A DNA stretch of 64,000 bases from Desnuesiella massiliensis (lineage in GTDB: Bacteria > Bacillota > Clostridia > Clostridiales > Clostridiaceae), in assembly GCF_001403615.1 (NCBI RefSeq), contig NZ_LN879457.1, positions 1,178,001 to 1,242,000 of the forward strand. Reading direction: 5' to 3'. Of this stretch, positions 1 to 8,863 are shown in pieces. Numbering within the stretch: the stretch's first letter is position 1; each line of letters starts with the position of its first letter. Under the pieces are notes generated by a model that was given only the letters and a program-made list of their open reading frames with translations, had not been told where the DNA came from and did not search any database. Made by a program: the position numbers and the translations under genes.

Positions 1-1197
1 TTTAATTTTTTTATTATATATCAAAATAGATATTATAAGGATGAGCTAAAGGTATTAAATAAAATTGTGGATAAAGTAGGTCATGAAATAGATGATAACA
101 TGATGGCTAAGTTTAAAATCTATTATGAGGAAGAACTAAATAAGGTTAATGAAATTACTTATAACAAGACTTTTAGAACTTATAAAAGTGCCTTTGAAAT
201 TTTAGAAAGTTTAAACTATAATCAAGGAAAATCTAAAGAGGACATATATAGCAAAAGTGAGTTGGATTTAATAAATGAGGTAGGAATTATAGAAGCCTAT
301 TATAATACTATTGAAGGTATTGATGATACTTATGAAAAATTAGATTTTATGCAAATAGCAGAAGGAGAAATAAAAAAATATAGACTTAGCGGAGCAGCTG
401 CAGAAACTGTAAGAAAAGAGTATGAAGACTTTGCTAAAAGATTTCATCAGTTAATTAAAAATGAAGAACACAAAAATCTATTTTTTATGGGTCGTGTTTA
501 TAGGATGCATTCCCTGCTTTTTAAAACTCTATTTAGAAGCTTTATATTTGAAATAATGATATTGTCAGTACTCATCACAGCCTTCATAGTAAATTATGAA
601 TTTGATAATAGTACACATTTGCTAGCCTATTCCAGTAAAAAAGGAAGAGGGTTAATAGTGGACAAGTTTTTAGCTTCAATGGTTACCACCTTATTAATAG
701 CTACCCTTATCATGGGCTTAGGGCTTTTAACTTATTTCCTTCAATTTGACTATTATGAACTTTGGCAAGTTCCTATAAGCAGTTATTTTAATGCAGAATA
801 TGATCTCCCTTACATGAGCTGGTGGAATATGTCTTTTATACAATATTTACTTTTGGGTATAGGGGTTATTTATATATGTTCTTTGATTTTTAATGGCATA
901 GCCTTTATAATATCAAGATTTGTAAAAAATAGTTACATAGTATTTTTTATATTTGCCATATTATTTGGGTTAGTACTAGTTTTACCAAGAGCTGCACCTA
1001 CTCATAGCAATCTTATATTTTTAGGTGCCTTTACACCTTTTATGCTAATTATGAATTCTTTTGTGTGGTTTATGGAAAGCGGAGCTTTTACCACCTTTAA
1101 ATATTATGAGTTTATCACCCTTAGTCTATGGGGAATTATTACCATAAGTCTTAGTGGTTTAAGTATTAAGAGCTTTAAAAAAGAAGATATATATTAG
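1..1197 (+). CDS. ABC-2 type transporter permease, 5' end outside window
   Basis: The reading frame is open from base 1 with no in-frame stop, so the start lies upstream; a GTG at 67 is probably internal. The visible 398 codons begin with the end of a hydrophobic segment, followed by a polar, charged region of about 170 residues that is probably extracytoplasmic. Then come about five or six membrane segments. The end is a short basic tail. This is the layout of ABC-2 family permeases with one large loop after the first membrane helix. The next gene has the same layout 8 bp downstream, so the two probably form one transporter; its ATPase would lie upstream of the window. The substrate cannot be read from sequence. 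Confidence 0.7.
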   Translation, partial: FNFFIIYQNRYYKDELKVLNKIVDKVGHEIDDNMMAKFKIYYEEELNKVNEITYNKTFRTYKSAFEILESLNYNQGKSKEDIYSKSELDLINEVGIIEAYYNTIEGIDDTYEKLDFMQIAEGEIKKYRLSGAAAETVRKEYEDFAKRFHQLIKNEEHKNLFFMGRVYRMHSLLFKTLFRSFIFEIMILSVLITAFIVNYEFDNSTHLLAYSSKKGRGLIVDKFLASMVTTLLIATLIMGLGLLTYFLQFDYYELWQVPISSYFNAEYDLPYMSWWNMSFIQYLLLGIGVIYICSLIFNGIAFIISRFVKNSYIVFFIFAILFGLVLVLPRAAPTHSNLIFLGAFTPFMLIMNSFVWFMESGAFTTFKYYEFITLSLWGIITISLSGLSIKSFKKEDIY

Positions 1198-1205
1198 GAG
1201 GACAT

Positions 1206-2354
1206 ATGAGTATTATTGTTAATGAAATAAAGAAGATATTTAATTTAAAAATGGTACTTATGCTTATAGTAATTAATTTATTGATGTACTTTTTATTTAT
1301 TGAATTTTGGATTAAATATTTTCCCAATGGCAGACCAGAGACAGATATTTATAGAATTTCAGTGGAAATGAAGAAAAATTATGGAGAATACGTGGACGAA
1401 GAGGAGTTCAAGGATTTTAAGATTAAATATGAAGAAAAAATAAGAGAAGCGGATGAATATATTCAATCAGAGGAGAGATTTATTAAAGCTGACATAAAAA
1501 ACTATGAACAGTTTAAAAATATTGATAGGAAAATAAAGAGTCAGAGTGACTTGCGTGATTATACAGTTTTTAAAGAATCTATAGACTTATTTTGGGAATT
1601 ACCAACGACAAAATGGATGATTCAAAGCTACGAAAGCAAAAAAGAGGATTTATTAAGGCAATATAGAGGGACTACATCTGAAGCAAAATTTAGAATAGAA
1701 GATGTTTATAGCAAAAATGAGCAAACCTCTATAATGCCTTATATAGTTCTTGAAAACTATAATAATTTAATTAAAGGATTAATAATGACCATACTATTAA
1801 GTGTTATGTTTATGATATCTCCTATATATTTAAGGGATAGTAAAAATAAGGTGAAACATATTCAATATACATGTAGACGAGGAAGAAAAATGTTTAAAAG
1901 CAAAATATATGCAGGACTTATAGGAACCTTCATAATAAACACCCTACAGTTAATGATTTTCTTTATGCTCTATCATCATAATAAAGTAAATATGTTTTTT
2001 AACAGTAACATAAATTCTTTTTTAAACTCTAGGATAATTTTTTGGTATGACCTTACATTTATCCAGTATATAATACTTACAGTAATTCTAATATATATTT
2101 TAGTATTCATATTTACACTTATTTCAATGTTTGTCTCTAGTGTAGTAAATAACTACATAGCTCTAATAGGAATTCAACTTCCTATAGCTATTGTTACCTT
2201 TAACTTAATTATAGAAAAGCTCATAATATATTTTGTTAGTATAGCTTTACCTAAGATGATAGTACCTTTATGTTTTTTAATTGCAATAATTTTGATTACT
2301 GCAATTACTGTGGTAAGATGGAAAAAAGAAAGGGTAGTAGATGTAACAAATTAG
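1206..2354 (+). CDS. ABC-2 type transporter permease
   Basis: A 382-residue membrane protein with ATG after a good GGAGG site, 8 bp behind the preceding permease. One membrane helix lies near residues 14-35. A hydrophilic, charged loop follows to about residue 185, and then five or so helices to a basic C-terminus (WKKERV). It is a paralog in architecture, not close sequence, of the preceding gene. The two are probably subunits of one ABC-2 exporter, of the kind often used for lantibiotic or bacitracin-type export or immunity, but the substrate is unknown. A stem-loop terminator follows directly. Confidence 0.7.
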   Translation: MSIIVNEIKKIFNLKMVLMLIVINLLMYFLFIEFWIKYFPNGRPETDIYRISVEMKKNYGEYVDEEEFKDFKIKYEEKIREADEYIQSEERFIKADIKNYEQFKNIDRKIKSQSDLRDYTVFKESIDLFWELPTTKWMIQSYESKKEDLLRQYRGTTSEAKFRIEDVYSKNEQTSIMPYIVLENYNNLIKGLIMTILLSVMFMISPIYLRDSKNKVKHIQYTCRRGRKMFKSKIYAGLIGTFIINTLQLMIFFMLYHHNKVNMFFNSNINSFLNSRIIFWYDLTFIQYIILTVILIYILVFIFTLISMFVSSVVNNYIALIGIQLPIAIVTFNLIIEKLIIYFVSIALPKMIVPLCFLIAIILITAITVVRWKKERVVDVTN

Positions 2355-2364
2355 AGATATAACT

Positions 2365-2399
2365 AACCTTCAGTTTTTTAATAGGCTGAAGGTTTTTTT
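2365..2399 (+). terminator. Rho-independent terminator
   Basis: The 9-bp arms AACCTTCAG and CTGAAGGTT are followed by a run of T, 11 bp after the stop of the second permease. It closes the ABC-2 operon. Confidence 0.85.
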
Positions 2400-2497
2400 G
2401 TTGAGACTTAACTTCTTCTAGATATACATGAAAAGTTATTTTGAAAATATAGTATAATATATTGCATAGGAGAAATTTGTTGAAGAGGAGTGGTTCC

Positions 2498-4561
2498 ATG
2501 AGAAAAGAATATATAAACTATATGACAGAACTTCCTATGAAGATTTCTTTAGTAAATATAGAAGAGTATCCAATTCACTGGCACGATTCCATAGAGATTA
2601 TTTTTGTTTTAAAAGGAACCATATGGGCCTTTATTGAAACAGGAAAGTTTGAAATAGAACAAGGAGAGATAGAAATCATAAATTCTGATGAGGCTCATAG
2701 TATTAAAGCTTTAGATAAGGATAATGAGGTTCTTATGCTGCACATAGATCCTAACTTCTTTGAAAAGTATTTTAATGGCATCAAGGATGTGTTTTTTTAT
2801 ACCAATTCAACAGATATAGGAGCCCAGGAAGATGAAAAGTATCAGATACTGAGAAGGCTTATTTCAGTTATAGCTTGTGAAATAATTCAAAAGGGTGATG
2901 ATTACGAGGACTATGTTGAGGAAGCTTTAGTAGAATTATTGTATCATTTGATAAATAATTTTCATCAGCTAATATATGAAAAAGAGGATTTAAAGGAAAA
3001 TGAAGAACAGTTTGAAAGATATGATAGGATAGTAAGGTATATATATAATAACTATAAAAATAAAATAATGCTTCAGGATATTGCCAAAAAAGAATTTTTA
3101 AGTTCAAATTATCTATCTCATGAGATTAAAAATATGATTGGATATAGTTTTAAAGATTTTTTGAATCTTACAAGAGTAGAAGAATCTATAAAACTACTTC
3201 TTGATACAGATAAAACTATTTCAGAAATCTCTGAAGAACTAGGTTTTTCCCATATTAGATATTTTAATAAACACTTTAAAATTCATCATAAGTGTACTCC
3301 TTTGCAATATAGAAAAAAGTATAAATTAGATGAAAATACCTTAGAAGCACAAAAGGTTTTTAGGGAAATCGAACTTAAAAATGCGCTAAATTATATCTCT
3401 TATTATCTAGAGGATTATGATAGATATAATTATGAAGAAAGAATAATGAAGATTCATATAGATGCAGTAAAGCCTGGAGAAGATTTTAAGCATGAACATA
3501 ATCACATAATTAATTTAAAACACTCTAAGGAGCTATTAAAAGAAACTCAAAAGCAGTATCTTATAAATGTTCAAAAGGATATAGGCTTTAAATATATTAT
3601 GCTTCAGGAGCTTTTTTCAGAGGAAATGGGGATAGTACCAGGGAATGGTAAGTTTTATAATTGGTTTCAAGTCAAAGAAATTATAAAATTTATAATATCT
3701 ATCAACCTGAGGCCTATTATTATTATTGAGGAAAATTTAAAAGTTGAAGATATAAAGAATATTTTAGATAGCTTTATTGAATATTTTAGAGAAGAATATG
3801 GAGATTATGAGCTAAGAAAATGGAGATTCAATATTAGTAAGCAATTGCCTATGGAAGACAGAGCATATATCGAAAATAGAATAAATGATTATTTTGATTT
3901 AATGGAAGAAAAAGTTCAAGAGGCGCAAAACGATTATATTTATGACACCTGTTATATGATCCCCTTTATAATTCAGAATCATTTAGAGGGGAAAAGTGTA
4001 TTTTTTAAGGCTTTTGATAGTATTGAGGAAAAAGCTGAAATAACTAATGAAGTATTCATTGGGGATGATGCCCTAATAAATCAAATGGGTATAAAAAAGC
4101 CTTCTTATTATGCTTATTACCTATTATCCAGATTAGGAGAGGTTTTAATAGAAAAGGGAGAAGGATATATTATAACTAGGCAGGGAGAAGATATTCAAAT
4201 ATTGCTATATAGCTATGGAGTAGATATAAATAAATTAATATCCTTTGAAAACATGTTAAAAGGAAGAGGTATAAAAAACACTGCTGAAAGAAAATTTTCA
4301 CTAAACTTAATCAATCTTTTTTGCGATTATGAGATAATAAAATATGAAATAAATGAAAGGATTGGTTCAGCCTATGATTCTTGGGTAAGACTAGGCAAAC
4401 CAAAGCGCCTTAATGAAGCCGAAATAGAACTATTGAGAAATACTTCTTTCCCTAAAATATCTTTTAACTTTGCTAAAAGGAGTACTGTATTTAACATCGT
4501 TACTAAAGTTAAAGGCTATGGAGCAGTTCTCATTTTATTAAATAAGGTACAAAAGCACTGA
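2498..4561 (+). CDS. AraC-family regulator with N-terminal cupin and GH39-like C-terminal domain
   Basis: A 687-residue protein. I chose ATG 2498 over an upstream TTG (2462) because GAAGAGGAG sits 7 bases before it. Residues about 1-140 look like the AraC-type cupin sensor (PIHWHDSIEI near the start). Residues about 185-285 are the two-helix-turn-helix AraC domain (ISEELGF, FNKHFK, PLQYRKKY). The remaining 400 residues resemble the glycoside hydrolase 39 fold seen at the end of some Firmicutes AraC proteins, with KPSYYAYYLL and GEGYIITRQGEDIQILLY as recognisable pieces. The place where GH39 enzymes carry the acid/base motif W-N-E-P here reads ISKQLP, so this part is probably a sugar-sensing pseudoenzyme rather than a catalyst (inference). 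It is a single-gene unit with its own terminator. Confidence 0.75.
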   Translation: MRKEYINYMTELPMKISLVNIEEYPIHWHDSIEIIFVLKGTIWAFIETGKFEIEQGEIEIINSDEAHSIKALDKDNEVLMLHIDPNFFEKYFNGIKDVFFYTNSTDIGAQEDEKYQILRRLISVIACEIIQKGDDYEDYVEEALVELLYHLINNFHQLIYEKEDLKENEEQFERYDRIVRYIYNNYKNKIMLQDIAKKEFLSSNYLSHEIKNMIGYSFKDFLNLTRVEESIKLLLDTDKTISEISEELGFSHIRYFNKHFKIHHKCTPLQYRKKYKLDENTLEAQKVFREIELKNALNYISYYLEDYDRYNYEERIMKIHIDAVKPGEDFKHEHNHIINLKHSKELLKETQKQYLINVQKDIGFKYIMLQELFSEEMGIVPGNGKFYNWFQVKEIIKFIISINLRPIIIIEENLKVEDIKNILDSFIEYFREEYGDYELRKWRFNISKQLPMEDRAYIENRINDYFDLMEEKVQEAQNDYIYDTCYMIPFIIQNHLEGKSVFFKAFDSIEEKAEITNEVFIGDDALINQMGIKKPSYYAYYLLSRLGEVLIEKGEGYIITRQGEDIQILLYSYGVDINKLISFENMLKGRGIKNTAERKFSLNLINLFCDYEIIKYEINERIGSAYDSWVRLGKPKRLNEAEIELLRNTSFPKISFNFAKRSTVFNIVTKVKGYGAVLILLNKVQKH

Positions 4562-4579
4562 TATTAAGGTGCTTTTTTG
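4551..4579 (+). terminator. Rho-independent terminator overlapping the AraC stop codon
   Basis: AAAGCAC pairs with GTGCTTT, followed by a T run. The TGA stop of the AraC gene (4559-4561) lies inside the loop. Confidence 0.75.
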
Positions 4580-4751
4580 TTTAATTGCTTAAAAATATAA
4601 ATCCTAAACTACGTATAATTGTCCCTAAAAGTCAGTATTTAAGTGAATGTAATAATTAAAAAAGTACAATATAATATTAGTATAGGAAAAAAACCTAAAT
4701 AGAAAAATAAAAATGTGCATTTTTATATATATTTTAAAATTACATAGATAT

Positions 4752-4812
4752 CTATAAGGCATCGTAAAAAATAGACGAGTAGACTGACTAGTTATTTTTG
4801 TGAGATGCCTAA
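4752..4812. repeat. Dispersed palindromic repeat, copy A
   Basis: Member of a repeat family whose other copies are at 7220, 18564, 35979 and, for one edge only, 56553. It starts with CTATAAGGCATCGTAAAAAA (4752-4771, identical on the other strand at 56553-56572), contains CTGACTAGTTATTTTT and ends with GAGATGCCT. Compared with copy B it lacks one internal half of the ACTAGTCA palindrome. It lies in the 5' leader of the MATE gene at 4832. Confidence 0.7.
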
Positions 4813-4831
4813 ATAACGAAAAGGAGAAAAG

Positions 4832-6268
4832 GTGAGTAATATGGCTTTAAGTAGTAACATTATCATTAAAGAAAGTAAGGCCTTTTCAGAAGGAAAAGTA
4901 AGTAAGGTATTATTGAAATTTGCCATACCTGCTATAATATCCTTATTCGTTGCGGAACTGTATAATATGGTGGATACCATATTTGTAGGAAGGGCTATAG
5001 GAGCCACTGCTGTAGGAGCTCTAACCATAGCTTTTCCCATTCAAAGACTAATCATATCTGTGGGGTTACTCATTGCAGTAGGTGCTTCTACTGCTGTAGC
5101 TAGAAGCTTAGGAGAAGGTAGCCTTGGAAGAATAAAGTATATAGTTATGAATGCATTGACTTTAATGCTTATAGGGATTTTTACCCTTACGGTTTTTATA
5201 TATAGATTTAAAGATTCTATAATTAAGCATTTAGGTGCAACGGATAATATATTTCCTTTTGCAAATGAGTATATAAGCATTGTTATATTGGGCAGTTTAT
5301 TTCAATGTTTTACTGTAATTGTAGGTTATATTATGACGTCATTAGGAAATGCTAAAACAAATCTTATTGCTAACTCTATAGGAGCAATAGGTAATATAAT
5401 TTTGGATTACATTTTAGTAATTAACTTCGCTCAAGGGATAAAAGGAGCTGCCATTGCTACAGTAGTATCTCAAATTATTGCAGCTTTCTATGCTCTGTAT
5501 CATTTCTTAAAAATAAAGAATAAATTTAATATATCATTTACATTGAGACTTAACAAAGAGTTTAGCTTATCAATTATCGCTGTAGGGTTTTCAACTTTTA
5601 TCATTGAAATATCTGATGCGGTGGTAGCGGCCATATTAAATAATATATTAAGTTCCAATGGAGATTTAGCTATAATAATAGTAGGGGTAATATCAAAGGT
5701 ATCGATGTTCCTATATATTACAGTTATAGGTATGACATCAGCTATGCAGCCTATAGTATCTTACAATTATGGGGCTAAAAATTTTACTAGGTTGAAAGAA
5801 GTAGTAAAAAAATCAATAAAGGCATTGACTATAACCTCCACAATATTATGGTTGCTTATGATGGTATTTGCTGGACCTGTAATTTCTACATTTATAAAGG
5901 AAAAAGATATTTTAATTGAGGCAGTGAAAGCTTTTAGAATTGTTATTTCTATTTTCCCAATAGTAGGCATTTATTTTATAGCAATTTACTATTATCAATC
6001 CATTGAGGAAGCTAAGATATCCTTTGTATTATCCATATATAGGCAGTTACTTATTTTTATACCTATAGTATTTATTTTGGTAAAAAACTTTGGACTAGTT
6101 GGTGCTTGGATTGCTTACCCGGTATCAGATATAATATCTGCCTTTACAGGATTATATTATATGAAAAAGGCTAAGGAAGCCATGGAAGATAGATATGAAG
6201 AATATGAAGGTATTACTAATGAAAAGAAGATTTATGGCAAGGCTTTAAATAATGTAAGAGAAGCTTAA
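4832..6268 (+). CDS. MATE family efflux transporter
   Basis: A 478-residue polytopic protein with about twelve hydrophobic segments and the MATE halves visible as repeats (ELYNMVDTIFVGRAIG near residue 38; GMTSAMQPIVSYNYGAKN near 297). MATE proteins export cationic drugs and other organic compounds using Na+ or H+ gradients. GTG 4832 is the preferred start because AGGAG lies 5 bases upstream; ATG 4841 would be 14 bases away. Its 5' leader carries repeat copy A. It converges on the MerR gene, and a second MATE gene follows at 7345. The two MATE proteins are paralogs but clearly diverged. Confidence 0.88.
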   Translation: MSNMALSSNIIIKESKAFSEGKVSKVLLKFAIPAIISLFVAELYNMVDTIFVGRAIGATAVGALTIAFPIQRLIISVGLLIAVGASTAVARSLGEGSLGRIKYIVMNALTLMLIGIFTLTVFIYRFKDSIIKHLGATDNIFPFANEYISIVILGSLFQCFTVIVGYIMTSLGNAKTNLIANSIGAIGNIILDYILVINFAQGIKGAAIATVVSQIIAAFYALYHFLKIKNKFNISFTLRLNKEFSLSIIAVGFSTFIIEISDAVVAAILNNILSSNGDLAIIIVGVISKVSMFLYITVIGMTSAMQPIVSYNYGAKNFTRLKEVVKKSIKALTITSTILWLLMMVFAGPVISTFIKEKDILIEAVKAFRIVISIFPIVGIYFIAIYYYQSIEEAKISFVLSIYRQLLIFIPIVFILVKNFGLVGAWIAYPVSDIISAFTGLYYMKKAKEAMEDRYEEYEGITNEKKIYGKALNNVREA

Positions 6269-6282
6269 AATGATAATATATA

Positions 6283-6325
6283 AAAGAAGAGGATGCCTTA
6301 ATTAAATTGAAGGTTGTCCTCTTTT
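6283..6325. terminator. Stem-loop between convergent MATE and MerR genes
   Basis: AAGAGGAT pairs imperfectly with GTCCTCTT across an 18-base loop and is followed by TTTTG TTTT. It probably ends the MATE transcript and may also serve the opposing MerR gene. Confidence 0.6.
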
Positions 6326-6358
6326 GTTTTACTTTACTTTACATAGATTTTTAATAAA

Positions 6359-7168
6359 TTAAGTTTTCACTAGAATCTGAATTTCAGTGATAAATTCATC
6401 TACAATACTAGTTTCATGAATGTCTATCTTGTATATTTCTATAGGCTCAGATAAAATTTCATAACCATTATCTTTTATAAAAGCAAAGAGTTTGTCCATA
6501 TATTTTTTATTAGAAGAGTAAGGCCCTTTATAGGAAATACTTATGTAGAGACCTTCTTTAAGAACTAGGTTGTAGCCTGATCCCTTAGGATCTAATAGAG
6601 AGAATACAGATTTATACTCATTATATACGCCCATATGCAATTTCTCTAAATCATATATAGCACCTACCTGGGTGTTGCCTAAAAGATAGAATTTATCTTC
6701 ATGTTTTTTTTGAAGCTTTTTAATGAGATAATCTACCTCTTCATCTCTGCGTATTTCTCCATTTAATTTAAGAGCTTTTCTTTCTTTTAAATGCATAAGC
6801 TTAATTTCATCTAACTTAATGCCTTCAGTGGCTTCATTGATATTCTCCATTCTTTTAAATATATTACTTTTAAGTTTAGCTAACTCCTCAATTTTTTTAT
6901 CTATAAGATCAGCTTCTTCCTTTAGCATTTCCATAGTGTTCATTATGGTTCTATCATTTATATATTCCTTTATTTTTTCCATGGAAAAGTCGAAGGTACG
7001 AAGCTCTTTAATCAAATTAAGCTTCCATATATCCTTCATAGTATATAGTCTATAGTTATTAGAATCTCTTATGGGGCTTAAGAGACCTAACTCTTCATAA
7101 TACATTAAAGAATCTCTACCTATGTTATAGATTTTTGAAATCTCTCCTATTTTATAATAGCTTCTCAT
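6359..7168 (-). CDS. MerR-family regulator, BltR/BmrR-like
   Basis: A 269-residue protein. The start at 7168 is chosen because AAGGAG lies upstream and the MerR helix-turn-helix begins at once (YKIGEISKIYNIGRDSLMYYEELGLL). A longer frame reaching 7234 would run into repeat copy B. Residues about 5-75 are the winged HTH, about 80-115 a coiled-coil dimer helix, and the rest looks like a GyrI-type ligand-binding domain as in BmrR and BltR, which sense multidrug substrates. It is divergent from the MATE gene at 7345, whose promoter has the stretched spacing and central dyad of a MerR-activated promoter, so that pump is the likely target. Confidence 0.85.
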   Translation of the reverse strand: MRSYYKIGEISKIYNIGRDSLMYYEELGLLSPIRDSNNYRLYTMKDIWKLNLIKELRTFDFSMEKIKEYINDRTIMNTMEMLKEEADLIDKKIEELAKLKSNIFKRMENINEATEGIKLDEIKLMHLKERKALKLNGEIRRDEEVDYLIKKLQKKHEDKFYLLGNTQVGAIYDLEKLHMGVYNEYKSVFSLLDPKGSGYNLVLKEGLYISISYKGPYSSNKKYMDKLFAFIKDNGYEILSEPIEIYKIDIHETSIVDEFITEIQILVKT

Positions 7169-7219
7169 AAAATTTACATCTCCTTGAAATAAAGCCAATA
7201 TATTCATTATAATCTGTAT

Positions 7220-7288
7220 AAGGTATCGCCCCAAAAATAACTAGTCAGTCTACTAGCATCCTTGACTAGTTATTTTTTACGATGCCTA
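7220..7288. repeat. Dispersed palindromic repeat, copy B (longest)
   Basis: The fullest copy of the family, lying between the divergent MerR and MATE genes. Its outer ends are AAGGTATCG on the left and CGATGCCT on the right, so it has short terminal inverted repeats. Inside are two AACTAGTCA-type arms facing each other. Its reverse complement aligns with copy A over most of its length, including a 21-base block around GTAGACTGACTAG. Confidence 0.7.
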
Positions 7289-7292
7289 AGAG

Positions 7293-7323
7293 TTGACCTT
7301 AGTATTATACCAAGGTTTATACT
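7293..7323 (+). promoter_or_regulatory. MerR-type promoter of the second MATE gene
   Basis: TTGACC (7293-7298) and TATACT (7318-7323) are 19 bp apart instead of 17. Between them sits a 21-bp dyad (7296-7316) with arms ACCTTAGTA and TACCAAGGT. An overlong spacer with a dyad inside it is the hallmark of promoters activated by MerR-family proteins through DNA distortion. Confidence 0.75.
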
Positions 7324-7344
7324 TTTATTAAAGAGGTGATTGTG

Positions 7345-8718
7345 ATGGATTTGACAAAAGAAAACAGAAAAAGCCTGAGAAAGAAGTTTATAAAATATTT
7401 ATTACCTTCTGCAGCAGCTATGTGGTTATATTCCCTTTATACAATGGTAGATGGAATATTTGTAAGCTGGGGGGTAGGTACTACAGCCATAGCCTCTGTA
7501 AATTTAGCTATGCCCTTTATTAATCTTATTTTTGCTACAGGCATATTTTTTGCCACAGGAGCTTCAACTTTAATTGCTATAAAATTGGGAAAGAAAGAAG
7601 AACAGAGCGCTAATGAGATATTTACTACAAATTTTATTGCTATGGTGGTTGTTGCTTTAGTAATAATGACATTAACCTTGATGAATTTAGATAGAATAGC
7701 CATTTTTCTTGGCGCTAATGAGAATACCATGGGGTATGTAAAGGAATATCTTAAAATAATAATTATATTTAATGGATTTTTTATAACCTCCTATTGCTTA
7801 GAGGTGCTTACAAAGGTAGATGGTTTTCCTTATTTGGCTATAGTAGGGGTAGTATGCTCTGCTTTAGTGAACGTAGTGCTGGATTATTTTTTCGTTATGA
7901 AGTTTCAATGGGGAGTGAAAGGTGCAGCTTATGCCACAGGAATATCTCAAGTTATGGCTACCTTGCTTTATATAGTACATTTTAATAGGAAAAAATCAAG
8001 ACTGAAATTTGTAAAGTGTAAATTTAAGCTTTCTACTATTAGAGAGATACTATCCATAGGATTGCCAGATGGAGTTACGGAGGTAACCTCTGGTATAGTT
8101 ATATACATGTTTAACCAAGTAATACTGAGCAAGATAGGAGACAAAGGAGTGGTTACCTATAGCATTATTTCCTATATAAATCTGTTAGTGCTGATGACTA
8201 TGATAGGTATAACACAAGGGATGCAGCCTTTAACCAGTTTTTATTATGGAAAAGAGGATGAGAGAAAAGTAAATAGTTTATTTAGTATGGGTGTTAAAAC
8301 CATAGCTCTCATATCTATTTTGATATTTATTATAATAAATTTATTTGCTCCATACATAGTAGGAATTTTTATGGATGGTTCTGATAATATGGAACTCTTT
8401 AATTACTCTATTAAAGCTTTAAGGATATTTTCTATATCTTTTATGCTAGTAGGATATAATATATTAATATCGGGCTTCTTTGCCTCCATAGCTATTCCAA
8501 AGTATGCTACTATGATTTCCTTATCTAGAGGGTTATTTATTATTACCTTTGCTTTATTTGTGATGAGTTCAATATTTGGGGAAACAGGCATATGGCTAGC
8601 CACAGCAGTTTCAGAGGCTTTAAGTCTTGTATTGTCATTAACTATACTTAGAGGCCAATATTTTGATAGCACACAGATATTTTCAAGGACTTCATCCTCA
8701 GGGGAAGAGGAACTCTAA
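7345..8718 (+). CDS. MATE family efflux transporter, MerR-regulated
   Basis: A 457-residue, twelve-helix MATE transporter (MWLYSLYTMVDGIFVSWGVG near the start; GITQGMQPLTSFYYGKED near residue 290). ATG 7345 follows AGAGGTGAT at normal spacing; GTG codons at 7336 and 7342 are in frame but lie in or against the ribosome binding site. It faces away from the MerR gene and is preceded by the 19-bp-spacer promoter, so it is probably induced when that regulator binds a toxic ligand. The last residues are acidic (SSGEEEL). The exported compound is unknown. Confidence 0.88.
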   Translation: MDLTKENRKSLRKKFIKYLLPSAAAMWLYSLYTMVDGIFVSWGVGTTAIASVNLAMPFINLIFATGIFFATGASTLIAIKLGKKEEQSANEIFTTNFIAMVVVALVIMTLTLMNLDRIAIFLGANENTMGYVKEYLKIIIIFNGFFITSYCLEVLTKVDGFPYLAIVGVVCSALVNVVLDYFFVMKFQWGVKGAAYATGISQVMATLLYIVHFNRKKSRLKFVKCKFKLSTIREILSIGLPDGVTEVTSGIVIYMFNQVILSKIGDKGVVTYSIISYINLLVLMTMIGITQGMQPLTSFYYGKEDERKVNSLFSMGVKTIALISILIFIIINLFAPYIVGIFMDGSDNMELFNYSIKALRIFSISFMLVGYNILISGFFASIAIPKYATMISLSRGLFIITFALFVMSSIFGETGIWLATAVSEALSLVLSLTILRGQYFDSTQIFSRTSSSGEEEL

Positions 8719-8760
8719 AATGTAACTATTATGATAATTAAGGCATATTTTAAAAGTGTA

Positions 8761-8793
8761 TGTATCTATAGTATAATTAAAAGTATAGATACA
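8761..8793. promoter_or_regulatory. Perfect 10-bp inverted repeat upstream of map
   Basis: The arms TGTATCTATA (8761-8770) and TATAGATACA (8784-8793) enclose 13 AT-rich bases. No T run follows in either direction, so an operator or leader hairpin is as likely as a terminator. Confidence 0.4.
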
Positions 8794-8863
8794 AAATAAT
8801 AAATAATATATATACATTTGCAAGCTATATATTGCAGAAGGTATGAATTTAGGAGTTGATAAA

